Assembly (NCBI RefSeq): GCF_004345025.1
Contig: NZ_CP037745.1
Coordinates: 1,054,001-1,118,000 of the forward strand
Origin: Rheinheimera sp. D18
GTDB taxonomy: Bacteria > Pseudomonadota > Gammaproteobacteria > Enterobacterales > Alteromonadaceae
Reading direction: 5' to 3'
DNA length: 64,000 nt
Each line of letters starts with the position of its first letter. Positions within the stretch are counted from its first letter, which is position 1. This document shows, in pieces, positions 17,409 through 25,942 of the stretch. A model generated the notes under the pieces. That model saw nothing but the letters and a program-made list of their open reading frames with translations, was not told where the DNA came from and ran no database searches. The position numbers and the translations under genes were made by a program.

Positions 17409-18400
17409 GGTGCTTTATTGCCTATAAGAGGAAAGTGACAACTGTAGTAATGATTGTGTAGCCGTTCTAATGCCGGTGTCTTTACACATTCTTTGCGAGC
17501 ATTAGGACAGCGCGGGCCAAGCCGACAACCTATAGGTAGGTGCTGAAACACCGGAATACTGCCAGGTAGAGCGTATAGCGGCGTTTTGGGCGGTAAATTA
17601 GGTTGAAATCCAGGTACGCTTTTAATCAAGGCGTGGGTGTAAGGGTGATACGGTTGTTTAATAATGCTCGCTGTTTCGCCGGCTTCTACTAATTGTCCGC
17701 AATAAAGCACACTAAGGCTTTGCGTATAGCGAGCGATAAGTTCTAATTCGTGGCTGATCAGCAATATCGACATACCCTTTAGCTGGTTAAAGCTAGCAAG
17801 TAATCTAAATAGCTGAGCTTGTGTGGTCGTTTCAAGCGCCGTTGTTGGTTCGTCAGCAATAAGTAATTTAGGATCCTTAGCAATAGCCATCGCAATCATA
17901 GTTTTCTGGCAAATGCCTTCTGACAATTGATATGGGTAACTTTGCATAACGGATTGGTGATCCCGAATACCTACTTTGTGCAATAACGCTATAGCTCTAC
18001 GCCGGCGCATATAGCTGCGTTTCCACCAAGGCCCTTCTAACCGATGATCGGGTATTGCTTCTTCAAGTTGATCTAAAATCGCAGCAGTCGGATCTAAACT
18101 TTTGCTGGGTTCTTGATAAATCATCGCCACATCGCGACCAATAATTTTACGCTGTTGCTCGTAGGGTAGGTTGCTAAGTTCTTGTCCGCGCCAACCAAAG
18201 CTATCTGCTGTTACGCGCCAGCGTTTATTCAACACACCAACAATTGCTTTTGCAATTAAGCTTTTACCCGAGCCTGATTCTCCGACTAAACCCCGAGTTT
18301 CGCCTTCGCGCATGCTTAGGCTTACTCGGTCAACTGCGCGAATTAGGCCGTCAGGTGTAGTTAATTCAATGGTTAGGTTTTTAATATCCAGTAGCTGCAT
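17405..18400 (-). CDS. sapD: Peptide ABC transporter ATPase SapD
   Basis: The first ATPase of the Sap transporter, 331 residues, with Walker A GESGSGKS, Q-loop IYQEPSKSLDP, Walker B LLIADEPT and switch histidine LLISHELEL. As in E. coli SapD, the ABC signature is degenerate: LSEGICQKTMIA replaces LSGGxxQR, while SapF has the regular one. The C-terminal oligopeptide-transporter extension has the cysteine pattern of this subfamily (GCRLGPRCPNARKEC), a likely iron-sulphur or metal site. Start and stop overlap neighbours (sapC by 1 base, sapF by 4), so the subunits are translationally coupled. In E. coli SapD also influences Trk potassium uptake. Confidence 0.92.
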   Translation of the reverse strand: MQLLDIKNLTIELTTPDGLIRAVDRVSLSMREGETRGLVGESGSGKSLIAKAIVGVLNKRWRVTADSFGWRGQELSNLPYEQQRKIIGRDVAMIYQEPSKSLDPTAAILDQLEEAIPDHRLEGPWWKRSYMRRRRAIALLHKVGIRDHQSVMQSYPYQLSEGICQKTMIAMAIAKDPKLLIADEPTTALETTTQAQLFRLLASFNQLKGMSILLISHELELIARYTQSLSVLYCGQLVEAGETASIIKQPYHPYTHALIKSVPGFQPNLPPKTPLYALPGSIPVFQHLPIGCRLGPRCPNARKECVKTPALERLHNHYYSCHFPLIGNKAP

Positions 18401-19296
18401 TAGTTTTCTCGCCGCTTTTTAACTGCATTACGCAAGCCATCACCAACTAAATTAATTGATAACGCTGCTAAAAAAATCAGTAAGCCCGGCACAGCTACAC
18501 TTACAGGGGCTATATAAATAAGATCAAGTGAGTCGGCCATAATAGTACCCCATTCCGCGCTGGGTGACTGTGCACCAAGCCCTAAAAAGCCAAGTGCAGC
18601 GATATCTAATGTTGCAGTAGATAATGCCATGGTAGCCATTAGGGTTAGGCTCTCCCAAATATTAGGCAAAATAACCCGGGTAAATACATACCAATTATTT
18701 GCGCCGTCTAGTCGGTAGGCTATAACGTAATCTTGGCTTAGTTGCTCTGCTATCACGTTGCGGATACCGTGCACAAATTGTGGCAGCATTGCCAGCATAA
18801 TGGCCCAGGTGGTGTTTTGTAGGCCCGGGCCTAGTATCGCTACTATTATGATTGCTAACAGCAGTGACGGGATGCTAAGCGCTAAATCTAGTACGTGATT
18901 AAAAATGCTCGACTTTAGGCCTTTGCTCATGCCCGCCAATGTACCTAGCAATAAGCCCATAATTAATGCGCCTATTACTGTAATCATAGCAATACCAAAG
19001 GTATAACGAGCGCCAACGAGCAAACGTGAAAACAGATCTCGACCTAAATCGTCTGTACCAAAAGGGTATTGTACCAAGCCTTGTTCAGACCATGATGGTG
19101 GCAACAGCAGCATGGCATCATTTTGTATATAAGGATCATGTGGGGTTAAAAGCGGTGACAGTATGGCTAAAAATACAAATACGCTAAACAGCAGTAAGCC
19201 GCCAACCGCGCTGTGCTGGCGGGCAAACTCACGCCATAACTGCCGAAAAGGTGAGCGTGCAAGTTGCTCGTCAGGCAATAAACGAAACTTTGCCAT
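18400..19296 (-). CDS. sapC: Peptide ABC transporter permease SapC
   Basis: The 298-residue inner membrane permease belongs to the DppC/OppC type. An N-terminal membrane segment (about 31-50) precedes LLTPHDPYIQND and the GTDDLGRDLFSRLL motif characteristic of this permease class. Five further hydrophobic helices and the EAA-loop region (VIAYRLDGANNWYVFTRVI) follow, then the GLGAQSPSAEWGTIM segment. It overlaps sapD by one base and starts one base after the sapB stop. It forms the channel with SapB. Confidence 0.93.
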   Translation of the reverse strand: MAKFRLLPDEQLARSPFRQLWREFARQHSAVGGLLLFSVFVFLAILSPLLTPHDPYIQNDAMLLLPPSWSEQGLVQYPFGTDDLGRDLFSRLLVGARYTFGIAMITVIGALIMGLLLGTLAGMSKGLKSSIFNHVLDLALSIPSLLLAIIIVAILGPGLQNTTWAIMLAMLPQFVHGIRNVIAEQLSQDYVIAYRLDGANNWYVFTRVILPNIWESLTLMATMALSTATLDIAALGFLGLGAQSPSAEWGTIMADSLDLIYIAPVSVAVPGLLIFLAALSINLVGDGLRNAVKKRREN

Positions 19297-19297
19297 A

Positions 19298-20314
19298 TCA
19301 GCGTTTCCTTGCCAATGGATTAAATAGCGTATGTAAAATTTCTGTCAGCATATTTACGCTGATCACTAAGGTTGATATCACTAACAAACCTGCTTCAATG
19401 GCTGGATAATTACGCTGATAAATACTGTCAATAAGCCAGCGGCCGATACCTGGCCACGAAAAAATAACCTCGGTAATCATTGCTAACGTAATCAGCGTAC
19501 TAAATTGTAAGCCAATTTGCCGGATCACGGGTAATAACGCATTGCGTAAGGCGTGACGGTACAATACTTGACCCCGGCTTAAGCCTTTTGCTCGTGCGGC
19601 TTTAATGTAGCTTTGCTCCCAAACCTCTAATATAGAATCTCGGGTAAAACGCACCATTACTGTGGTGGGAAAGGTAGCTAGTACTAGTGTTGGTAAAATT
19701 AAGTGGCTAAGAGCATCTAGTAAAGCTTCATGTTGGTGCTGTGTTGCAGCTAATAAAATATCTAGCAGCATAAAGCCGGTGACATGATTAATCTCATACA
19801 AAACCCCGATTCTACCGGCGGTGGGTAGCCAACCTAAGCCTAGTGAAAATAGCATAATCAGTAATAACGCCCACCAAAATATGGGGATGGAATAGCCAGC
19901 AACAGCAACTGCAGACACCAACTTACTGAACACGCCATCGGGTTTAATAGCCGATAAAATACCAATAGGAATACCAATAAAAAAAGAAATAAGTAACGCA
20001 TAGGAGGCCAGCTCTAACGTGGCAGGCAGCAACATTTTCATTTCTTGTAGTAACGGTTGTTGGCTAGAAAATGACATGCCCCAGTTACCACTAAATATTC
20101 GGCTAAGATAAGCTAAATATTGCAGAATATAATTTTTATCAAGCTGATATTCGCTAGTTAGTAATGCATATTGCTCGGGCGAAATTTGTCTTAACCCAGT
20201 AAAGTTTTGTAGTGGGTCGCCGGGGAATAAATACGCTAGGCTAAAAGCAAAAACACTTAAAGCGATAAAAACAAAGACAAGCAAAAATAACCGACGTAGC
20301 AAATACATAATCAT
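19298..20314 (-). CDS. sapB: Peptide ABC transporter permease SapB
   Basis: The 338-residue inner membrane permease is of the DppB/OppB type. It starts with the membrane segment LFLLVFVFIALSVFAFSL and the conserved LFPGDPL. A large periplasmic region and further helices follow, then the EAA loop YIKAARAKGLSRGQVLYRHA. Residues about 130-215 match the SapB layout. Its ATG overlaps the sapA stop by 4 bases. Transport direction follows from the family (import of peptides delivered by SapA); other directions have been proposed for E. coli Sap. Confidence 0.93.
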   Translation of the reverse strand: MIMYLLRRLFLLVFVFIALSVFAFSLAYLFPGDPLQNFTGLRQISPEQYALLTSEYQLDKNYILQYLAYLSRIFSGNWGMSFSSQQPLLQEMKMLLPATLELASYALLISFFIGIPIGILSAIKPDGVFSKLVSAVAVAGYSIPIFWWALLLIMLFSLGLGWLPTAGRIGVLYEINHVTGFMLLDILLAATQHQHEALLDALSHLILPTLVLATFPTTVMVRFTRDSILEVWEQSYIKAARAKGLSRGQVLYRHALRNALLPVIRQIGLQFSTLITLAMITEVIFSWPGIGRWLIDSIYQRNYPAIEAGLLVISTLVISVNMLTEILHTLFNPLARKR

Positions 20315-21930
20315 TTACTATCCCTCTGCGCATTAGCCAATGCAATGCCACCATAGGGGTTAATTTTCACACCTTTAATGTCGCTACTAATAGCTTGAAA
20401 GCGCTGTGAATGAGCAATGCTAAGTAACGGCATTTGCTCTGCCAGATATTGTTGTGCTGCGAAATAATAGCTGCGGCGCTGGTTTTGATCTGCCGTTAGC
20501 AACGCTTGGCTAATGAGATTATCAAAATTAGCATCGCACCAATTGGCGCGATTAGAGCCAGTAAGTGCCGCGCTGCAGCTTAGTAATGGCCGAAAGAAGT
20601 TATCAGGATCGGCGTTATCTGCAGACCAGCCAATCAGTACCGAGTCGTGCTCGTAAGCGCCAAGTTTACGGCGAAAACTATTCCATTCATAAGATACAAT
20701 GCGCGCCTTTACACCAATTTGGGCTAAATCAGCCTGCATTAACTCAGCCATTTTTAGCGCGTTAGGGTTATATAAGCGCTGAACCGGCATTGCCCATATA
20801 TCCATACTAAAGCCGTTTGGATAACCGGCTTCAGCTAATAATACTCTGGCTTGAAGCGGATTATAGCTTTGCGGTTCAACATTCGGATTATAGGCCCAAG
20901 AGGTAGGTGGTAATACCGAGTTAGCGGCGGTAGCATGGCCAAAATACACCGCTTGTAAAATAGCGTCGCGGTTAATGGCGTAAGCTAATGCTTGGCGCAC
21001 TTTGACATTATCAAAAGGCGGTTTTTCGGTGTTAAATGCCCAAAAACCAATATTCATACTGGTACTTTCTTGTACGTCAACATCGGCCCGTTTACTAATT
21101 AACCCTAGCTCAGCCACGCGCGGAAAAGCAACAATATCGCATTCATGGGTAAATAACTTGGCCATGCGACGTGCATTATTGGGAACAATATCAAAGACAA
21201 GTTGCTCGGGTTTAGCAAGTTCGCGCCAGTAGTTTTTATGCCGGTAATACCGGATTAACACGTCTTTTTGGTATTCTTTAAAGCGAAATGGCCCGGTACC
21301 AATTGGCAGGCTATCCATCAGCGATAATTTGCCTGATTTAACTAGCTGTGAGCCGTATTCGGCAGACAAAATAGCGGCAAAATCGGTAGCTAAGTTAGAC
21401 AAAAATGAGCTATCGGGTCGGCTAAGTTCAAACCTAACCAAATAGGGTGTTTCTGCAACCACGCTTTTAACTAAATCGGCCCAGTCAACACTTTGAAAGT
21501 ACGGGTAGTTTGCGCCACCTTGCTGATGAAATGGATGGCTTTTTTGCATAATGCGGTTAAAGGTAAACACCACATCTTCAGCATTAAGAGTACGAGATGG
21601 CTGAAAATATTCAGTTTGATGAAACTGTACCTCTGAGCGCAGGGTAAAGTGATACACCCTACCGTCATCACTCACTTGCCAGTTTTGTGCTAAGCCCGGT
21701 ATTAGTTCGCCATTGTTAGCATCAATATCTAATAAACGGTCGTACAATTGCTGGCTAATGGCGTCGATAGTGGTGCCTGAGGTAACTAACTGTGGGTTAA
21801 AGGTTTCTGGTGACCCCTCAGAACAATATACTAATCCGCTGCGTACCGTTTCGGGTAAATCGTTATTACAGCCGCCAACAAAAACACTCGTGCATAACAA
21901 GAGTAATAAGTGGCGTGTTTTTAAGTTCAT
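20311..21930 (-). CDS. sapA: Peptide-binding protein SapA (lipoprotein)
   Basis: The 539-residue solute-binding protein belongs to the DppA/OppA family (SBP_bac_5). The signal sequence ends in a lipobox-like VGGC, so C21 is probably lipidated. The mature part contains CSEGSPETFNPQL, the LNAEDVVFTFNRIM family motif, IGTGPFRF, RQALAYAINRDAIL and the C-terminal lobe. It captures peptides in the periplasm for SapBCDF. Its ATG overlaps the pspF stop by 4 bases, so it is most probably co-transcribed with the regulator gene. A lipid anchor, rather than a free periplasmic protein, is the one unusual point. Confidence 0.92.
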   Translation of the reverse strand: MNLKTRHLLLLLCTSVFVGGCNNDLPETVRSGLVYCSEGSPETFNPQLVTSGTTIDAISQQLYDRLLDIDANNGELIPGLAQNWQVSDDGRVYHFTLRSEVQFHQTEYFQPSRTLNAEDVVFTFNRIMQKSHPFHQQGGANYPYFQSVDWADLVKSVVAETPYLVRFELSRPDSSFLSNLATDFAAILSAEYGSQLVKSGKLSLMDSLPIGTGPFRFKEYQKDVLIRYYRHKNYWRELAKPEQLVFDIVPNNARRMAKLFTHECDIVAFPRVAELGLISKRADVDVQESTSMNIGFWAFNTEKPPFDNVKVRQALAYAINRDAILQAVYFGHATAANSVLPPTSWAYNPNVEPQSYNPLQARVLLAEAGYPNGFSMDIWAMPVQRLYNPNALKMAELMQADLAQIGVKARIVSYEWNSFRRKLGAYEHDSVLIGWSADNADPDNFFRPLLSCSAALTGSNRANWCDANFDNLISQALLTADQNQRRSYYFAAQQYLAEQMPLLSIAHSQRFQAISSDIKGVKINPYGGIALANAQRDSK

Positions 21931-23018
21931 GCTTGTTGGCTTTCCAGTAACTGATACTTTTTCATATAGCCACGTAGCTGATGATAGGTCAGGTTCAGCA
22001 GCTCTGCCGTTCTTTTTTGGTTATATTGACTGGCGGCCAGAGCTTGCTTAATTAAGCTCACTTCAAAATCTTGTGACAGTGTTTTAAAGTCTTGCACTTG
22101 GTTAAAATTAAACTGTTCTGGTTTTGTTGTTGGCATTAATAACGCGGCAGGTGCTGTTGGTGTCTGCGCAGTTGAATCAGTCTCTATAACCGTTGGTTGC
22201 GTTGTACGTATTGCTTTTATCCGTTGTTGTGGGCGGTACGGTGAGTCAAATGGGTCAAGCAAAATATCATGTACTGGTACATAGGCATTATTAGTGCGGT
22301 AAACACTGCGCTCTACTACGTTTTTTAGCTCACGGACATTACCCGGCCAATGATAATCAAGCAGTATGCGCTTAGCTTTCTCACTAAAACCACTAAATAA
22401 TTCAAAACCTAATTCGCGAGCCATATTAATAGCAAAATGCTCGGCGAGTAGCAGAATATCGTCGCGGCGCTCGCGCATAGGTGGCAGCGTTATAACATCA
22501 AACGCCAACCGGTCAAGTAAGTCGGCGCGAAACTCGCCTTGTTCTGCCAGTAGCGGCAAGTCTTCATTGGTAGCGCAAACTAACCTGACATCGGTTTTTA
22601 TCGCTCGACTACCACCAACACGTTCAAATTCGCCGTATTCTATTACTCGAAGCAACTTTTCTTGCACTAAACTTGGCGTATTTGCTAGCTCGTCTAAAAA
22701 TAAGGTGCCACCATGTGCGCGCTCAAAGCGGCCTTCATGGCGCTTGCTCGCACCAGTAAACGCCCCTGATTCGTGACCAAATAACTCGCTTTCTAGCAAG
22801 TTTTCATTTAAAGATGCGCAATTTAACGTTAAATATTGCTGATCCCAGCGTTGCGATAAAAAGTGCAGCCGTGCGGCAATTAACTCTTTGCCGGTACCTC
22901 GTTCACCAATAATTAATACCGGCTTATCTAAAGGGGCAACTTGTGACACCTGATCTAGCACATTAAGAAAACTGTTAGACTGACCAACCAGATTATCTTG
23001 TTGAAATTTTCTGCTCAT
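21927..23018 (-). CDS. pspF: Phage shock protein operon activator PspF
   Basis: PspF is the sigma-54 bacterial enhancer-binding protein that drives pspA; in E. coli PspA inhibits it in resting cells. The 363-residue protein lacks a receiver domain. Its AAA+ domain has Walker A GERGTGKE (38-45), the sigma-54-contacting GAFTGA (85-90) and Walker B LFLDE (D109-E110). A Fis-type helix-turn-helix ends the protein (KRTAELLNLTYHQLRGYMKK). It is longer than E. coli PspF (325), owing to a linker rich in T, P and A (about 265-310) between AAA+ and DNA-binding parts. It is divergent from pspA and heads the sapABCDF unit with a 4-base overlap. Confidence 0.95.
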   Translation of the reverse strand: MSRKFQQDNLVGQSNSFLNVLDQVSQVAPLDKPVLIIGERGTGKELIAARLHFLSQRWDQQYLTLNCASLNENLLESELFGHESGAFTGASKRHEGRFERAHGGTLFLDELANTPSLVQEKLLRVIEYGEFERVGGSRAIKTDVRLVCATNEDLPLLAEQGEFRADLLDRLAFDVITLPPMRERRDDILLLAEHFAINMARELGFELFSGFSEKAKRILLDYHWPGNVRELKNVVERSVYRTNNAYVPVHDILLDPFDSPYRPQQRIKAIRTTQPTVIETDSTAQTPTAPAALLMPTTKPEQFNFNQVQDFKTLSQDFEVSLIKQALAASQYNQKRTAELLNLTYHQLRGYMKKYQLLESQQA

Positions 23019-23114
23019 AGACTGCTATTAGTTAGTTAATTTCGCTAATTAGTAGTGTATTTCATAATGACTGATAGCTAAAGTATTAAAGCGAAATAAA
23101 TAAAAAACGATATT

Positions 23115-23127
23115 AATCATTGTGTTA
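23115..23127 (+). promoter_or_regulatory. Candidate IHF site in the pspF-pspA intergenic region
   Basis: AATCATTGTGTTA matches the IHF consensus WATCAANNNNTTR with one mismatch. It lies 16 bases upstream of the sigma-54 promoter. An IHF bend between enhancer and promoter is the E. coli psp arrangement. The AT-rich context makes chance matches possible. Confidence 0.4.
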
Positions 23128-23142
23128 AATTAACATGAAAAG

Positions 23143-23159
23143 TTGGCAAGAAAACTGAA
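23143..23159 (+). promoter_or_regulatory. Sigma-54 promoter of pspA
   Basis: TTGGCAAG-N4-CTGAA fits the -24/-12 consensus TTGGCACG-N4-TTGCW. The -24 GG is perfect; the -12 GC is replaced by GA. E. coli pspA has a comparable departure at -12 (TTGTA). It lies 43 bases before the pspA start and 125 bases from divergent pspF. Confidence 0.75.
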
Positions 23160-23202
23160 TAGGTTAGGGTGTACTACACCAGTCAATTATGAGGTAAATA
23201 TT

Positions 23203-23874
23203 ATGGGTATTTTTTCACGCTTCTCAGATATTGTGAATTCAAATATTAACGCATTGTTAGATAAAGCCGAAGATCCAGAAAAAATGGTGCGTTTGATAAT
23301 TCAGGAAATGGAAGACACCTTAGTTGAGGTTCGGTCTTCTTCTGCTAAAACTATTGCCGAGAAAAAAGAACTGCAGCGCTTAGTTAATCGGTTACACGAA
23401 GAAGTGGCTGATTGGCAAGCTAAAGCCGAATTGGCGTTAAGTAAAGAGCGAGAGGATTTGGCACGTTCTGCGCTTATTGAACGACAAAAAGCGTCGGACC
23501 AAGCAAATGCAGTAGCGGCAGATATTGCTAATTTAGATGAGCATGTTAGTAAGCTGCAAGATGAAGTGTCGCAGCTGCAAGAAAAATTAGCTGATGCTAA
23601 AGCACGGCAAAAATCGATGTTAATGCGCCAAAAAACGGTGTCGTCACGCTTGGAAGTTAAAAAGACGTTAGACAGCAACCGTATTAATGATGCGATGTAT
23701 AAATTTGAGCGTTACGAGCAGAAAATTGATACGTTAGAAGCGCAGGTTGAAGCCTATGATTTAGGCAAGAAAACCCTTAAGGATGAGTTTGCTGAACTGG
23801 CCGCTCAAGATAAAATTGATAACGAATTAGCCGCATTAAAAGCTAAAGTTAATCAGACAGGTAAAGATGCCTGA
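23203..23874 (+). CDS. pspA: Phage shock protein A
   Basis: PspA is a peripheral membrane coiled-coil protein of the ESCRT-III/Vipp1 superfamily. It stabilises damaged inner membrane and, in E. coli, holds PspF inactive. The start at 23203 (MGIFSRFSDIVNSNI) matches the conserved amphipathic helix, has GAGG 9 bases upstream and gives 223 residues (E. coli 222). The frame stays open upstream to a TTG at 23143, but that is the sigma-54 promoter. The middle is a long heptad-rich helix with LLDKAEDPEKM and VRSSSAKTIAEKK. It is the first gene of pspABC-ycjXF. Confidence 0.96.
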   Translation: MGIFSRFSDIVNSNINALLDKAEDPEKMVRLIIQEMEDTLVEVRSSSAKTIAEKKELQRLVNRLHEEVADWQAKAELALSKEREDLARSALIERQKASDQANAVAADIANLDEHVSKLQDEVSQLQEKLADAKARQKSMLMRQKTVSSRLEVKKTLDSNRINDAMYKFERYEQKIDTLEAQVEAYDLGKKTLKDEFAELAAQDKIDNELAALKAKVNQTGKDA

Positions 23875-23898
23875 TCGTCAGGCATTTAGGAGTCTACA

Positions 23899-24135
23899 AT
23901 GAGCATTGCTGAAGTCATAGGTGTACCCTTTATTCTGTTTATGATTTTTGTTGCACCTATTTGGGTCATCATGCATTACCGTAGTAAACATAAAATGGGC
24001 CAAGGGTTATCAGATCAAGAGTTAGGGCAGTTAAATGATTTAGCCCACAAAGCAGAAAAAATGGCTGACCGTATTAAAACTCTTGAAGCTATTTTAGATG
24101 TAGAAAGCCCAAAGTGGAGAAGCCAACATGACTAA
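23899..24135 (+). CDS. pspB: Phage shock protein B
   Basis: This 78-residue inner membrane protein has one N-terminal transmembrane helix (about 5-24, VIGVPFILFMIFVAPIWVI) followed by a cytoplasmic coiled coil (LAHKAEKMADRIKTLEAIL). With PspC it senses inner membrane stress and draws PspA away from PspF. It follows pspA by 24 bases and overlaps pspC by 8, so B and C are probably made in fixed ratio. Confidence 0.95.
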   Translation: MSIAEVIGVPFILFMIFVAPIWVIMHYRSKHKMGQGLSDQELGQLNDLAHKAEKMADRIKTLEAILDVESPKWRSQHD

Positions 24136-24544
24136 GTTTAGGCGTGAACTACTGCGCGACGACGCGAACGCAAAAATTGCGGGTGTCTGTGCAGGTGTGG
24201 CAGATTATTTTGGCTGGGAACTATGGTTAGTGCGTATTATTACCGTATCGGCTTTTTTTCTCGGAGCGGGTGGTTTAATACTCGTGCTATATATCGCTGC
24301 TTGGGTGGTGTTAGAAAAAAAGTCGAAAGCTGCGCTTAAAACCGCAGCCAATAGTACACTAAGCCCGCCAACAGAAAAGGCCATAGAAGTTAAAACACGA
24401 CTTTGGCAGCGAGGCGAGGCGCCCAAGCAAGCGCTACAACATTTAACCAATCAGTTTAATGGTTTGGAACTGCGGTTAAGAGACATGGAACGCCATGTCA
24501 CTTCAACTAAGTTTCAGTTAAACCGCGAATTTAATAGCTTATAG
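24128..24544 (+). CDS. pspC: Phage shock protein C
   Basis: The 138-residue protein holds the PspC domain (about 10-68): DDANAKIAGVCAGVADYFGW, then a hydrophobic helix ending in LVLYIAAWVVLEKK. A cytoplasmic tail of about 70 residues follows with predicted helical content (FNGLELRLRDMERHV). E. coli PspC is 119 residues, so the tail is a little longer. It is the membrane sensor partner of PspB. No pspD, pspE or pspG is seen; ycjX follows 18 bases later. Confidence 0.94.
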   Translation: MTKFRRELLRDDANAKIAGVCAGVADYFGWELWLVRIITVSAFFLGAGGLILVLYIAAWVVLEKKSKAALKTAANSTLSPPTEKAIEVKTRLWQRGEAPKQALQHLTNQFNGLELRLRDMERHVTSTKFQLNREFNSL

Positions 24545-24562
24545 GGCGGTATACCCCAGCTT

Positions 24563-25942
24563 ATGGATCTTTTAAATAAGCTTCAACATCAAGGACACGA
24601 GCTAACCAGTCGTGCCCTTGATCGTCATTTACGCATTGGTATCACAGGTTTAAGCGGGTCAGGAAAAACCGCTTTTATTACGTCTTTGGTTCAGCAATTA
24701 ACGGTCGGTGATCAGCCAGATAATTTGCCTTTTTTTGATGTTGTGCGCCAGCATCGTTATCTTGGTGGTCGGTTAGCCACGCCGTTGCTTGATGTACCGC
24801 GGTTTCCACTTGAAGCAAATTTGCGGGCGTTGCAGCAAACGCCACCAATTTGGCCACCATCAACTCAAGGTTGGAGCCAACTTAGTTTAAAGCTGCGCTA
24901 TAAAGCGGCTTCAGGGCTTCGCGCTCATTTACAGTCGCGTAGCGAACTGGCGCTAGATATTATTGATTATCCCGGTGAGTGGTTACTCGATTTACCCTTG
25001 CTTGATTTAAGCTATACGCAGTGGTGTGAATTTAGCTGGCAATTATTTGCTAAAACCCATCGTAAAGATATTGCCGCGCCCTTTGCTGCGTTGTTAAGCA
25101 GCGTTGACCCACAAAATGCAACCGAACTGCAATTACAAACGCTAACCGAGCAATATAAACAGCTATTACAACAGTTTCATCAAACCCCAGGCGCTTACTT
25201 AAACCAGCCGGGCCGCTTGCTAGTGCCTGGTACGTTAGCGGGCGCACCCATGTTGCAACTGTTTCCGTTGTTACCGGTACAAGCCAATGCGGCATCACCA
25301 CTGAGTAATAAGCTGGCGCAGCATTACGATAGTTACCGTAAACATGTTATCAAACCATTTTATCAGCAGCATTTCTCAGGTTTAGACCGACAAGTTATTT
25401 TAGTTGATTGTTTATCGGCATTAAATGCGGGCCATGCTGCAGTTAGCGAGCTACAGCAGGCATTACAGCTTATTTTACAAAGCTTTAATTACGGCCCATC
25501 AAGTATCTTAGGCCGTTTGTTTAAGCCTAGCATCAGCAAAGTGTTATTTGCTGCCAGCAAGGCAGATCATGCTACGCCAGAACAACATAAAGCCTTAACT
25601 TTGTTATTACAGCAATTATTACAACAGCCACTGAAACAAAGTCAGTATCAAGCCGCAACTACCGAGGCGATGTCCATTGCGGCTATTCGTGCCAGCAAAA
25701 GTGGTTTTGTCCAAGTTGATGGCTTGGCTCAGCCGTGCATTAGCGGTGTTGGTATTAATGCGCAAGCCTTAACTTACTTTCCGGGAGAGGTACCGGCAAA
25801 ACTGCCTGCGGCTAGTACATTTAATCAGCATAAGTTTGGTTTTCTGCCACTTCGACCATTACCTTGGCAAGAGAATCAGCTAATACCGCATGTCCGCATG
25901 GACCATGTGCTGCAGTACATTTTAGGAGATAAACTACGATGA
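24563..25942 (+). CDS. ycjX: YcjX-like P-loop NTPase (DUF463)
   Basis: The 459-residue P-loop protein belongs to the YcjX family of GTPases linked to envelope stress. Walker A is GLSGSGKTAFITSL (about residues 29-42), with DIIDYPGEWLLDLPLL as the Walker B/switch region. AASKADHATPEQ resembles an NKxD-type base-recognition motif (here SKAD). There is no membrane helix. In E. coli ycjX is also in the PspF regulon; here it follows pspC by only 18 bases, so it belongs to the sigma-54 unit. Its biochemical partner is not known; ycjF, overlapping by 4 bases, is the obvious candidate. Confidence 0.9.
   Translation: MDLLNKLQHQGHELTSRALDRHLRIGITGLSGSGKTAFITSLVQQLTVGDQPDNLPFFDVVRQHRYLGGRLATPLLDVPRFPLEANLRALQQTPPIWPPSTQGWSQLSLKLRYKAASGLRAHLQSRSELALDIIDYPGEWLLDLPLLDLSYTQWCEFSWQLFAKTHRKDIAAPFAALLSSVDPQNATELQLQTLTEQYKQLLQQFHQTPGAYLNQPGRLLVPGTLAGAPMLQLFPLLPVQANAASPLSNKLAQHYDSYRKHVIKPFYQQHFSGLDRQVILVDCLSALNAGHAAVSELQQALQLILQSFNYGPSSILGRLFKPSISKVLFAASKADHATPEQHKALTLLLQQLLQQPLKQSQYQAATTEAMSIAAIRASKSGFVQVDGLAQPCISGVGINAQALTYFPGEVPAKLPAASTFNQHKFGFLPLRPLPWQENQLIPHVRMDHVLQYILGDKLR

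Noticed and set aside
16641..21930. Generic dipeptide or oligopeptide transporter instead of Sap
   Set aside because: The degenerate SapD signature (LSEGICQK), overlapping ABCDF order and linkage to pspF fit Sap better; substrate nevertheless remains open.
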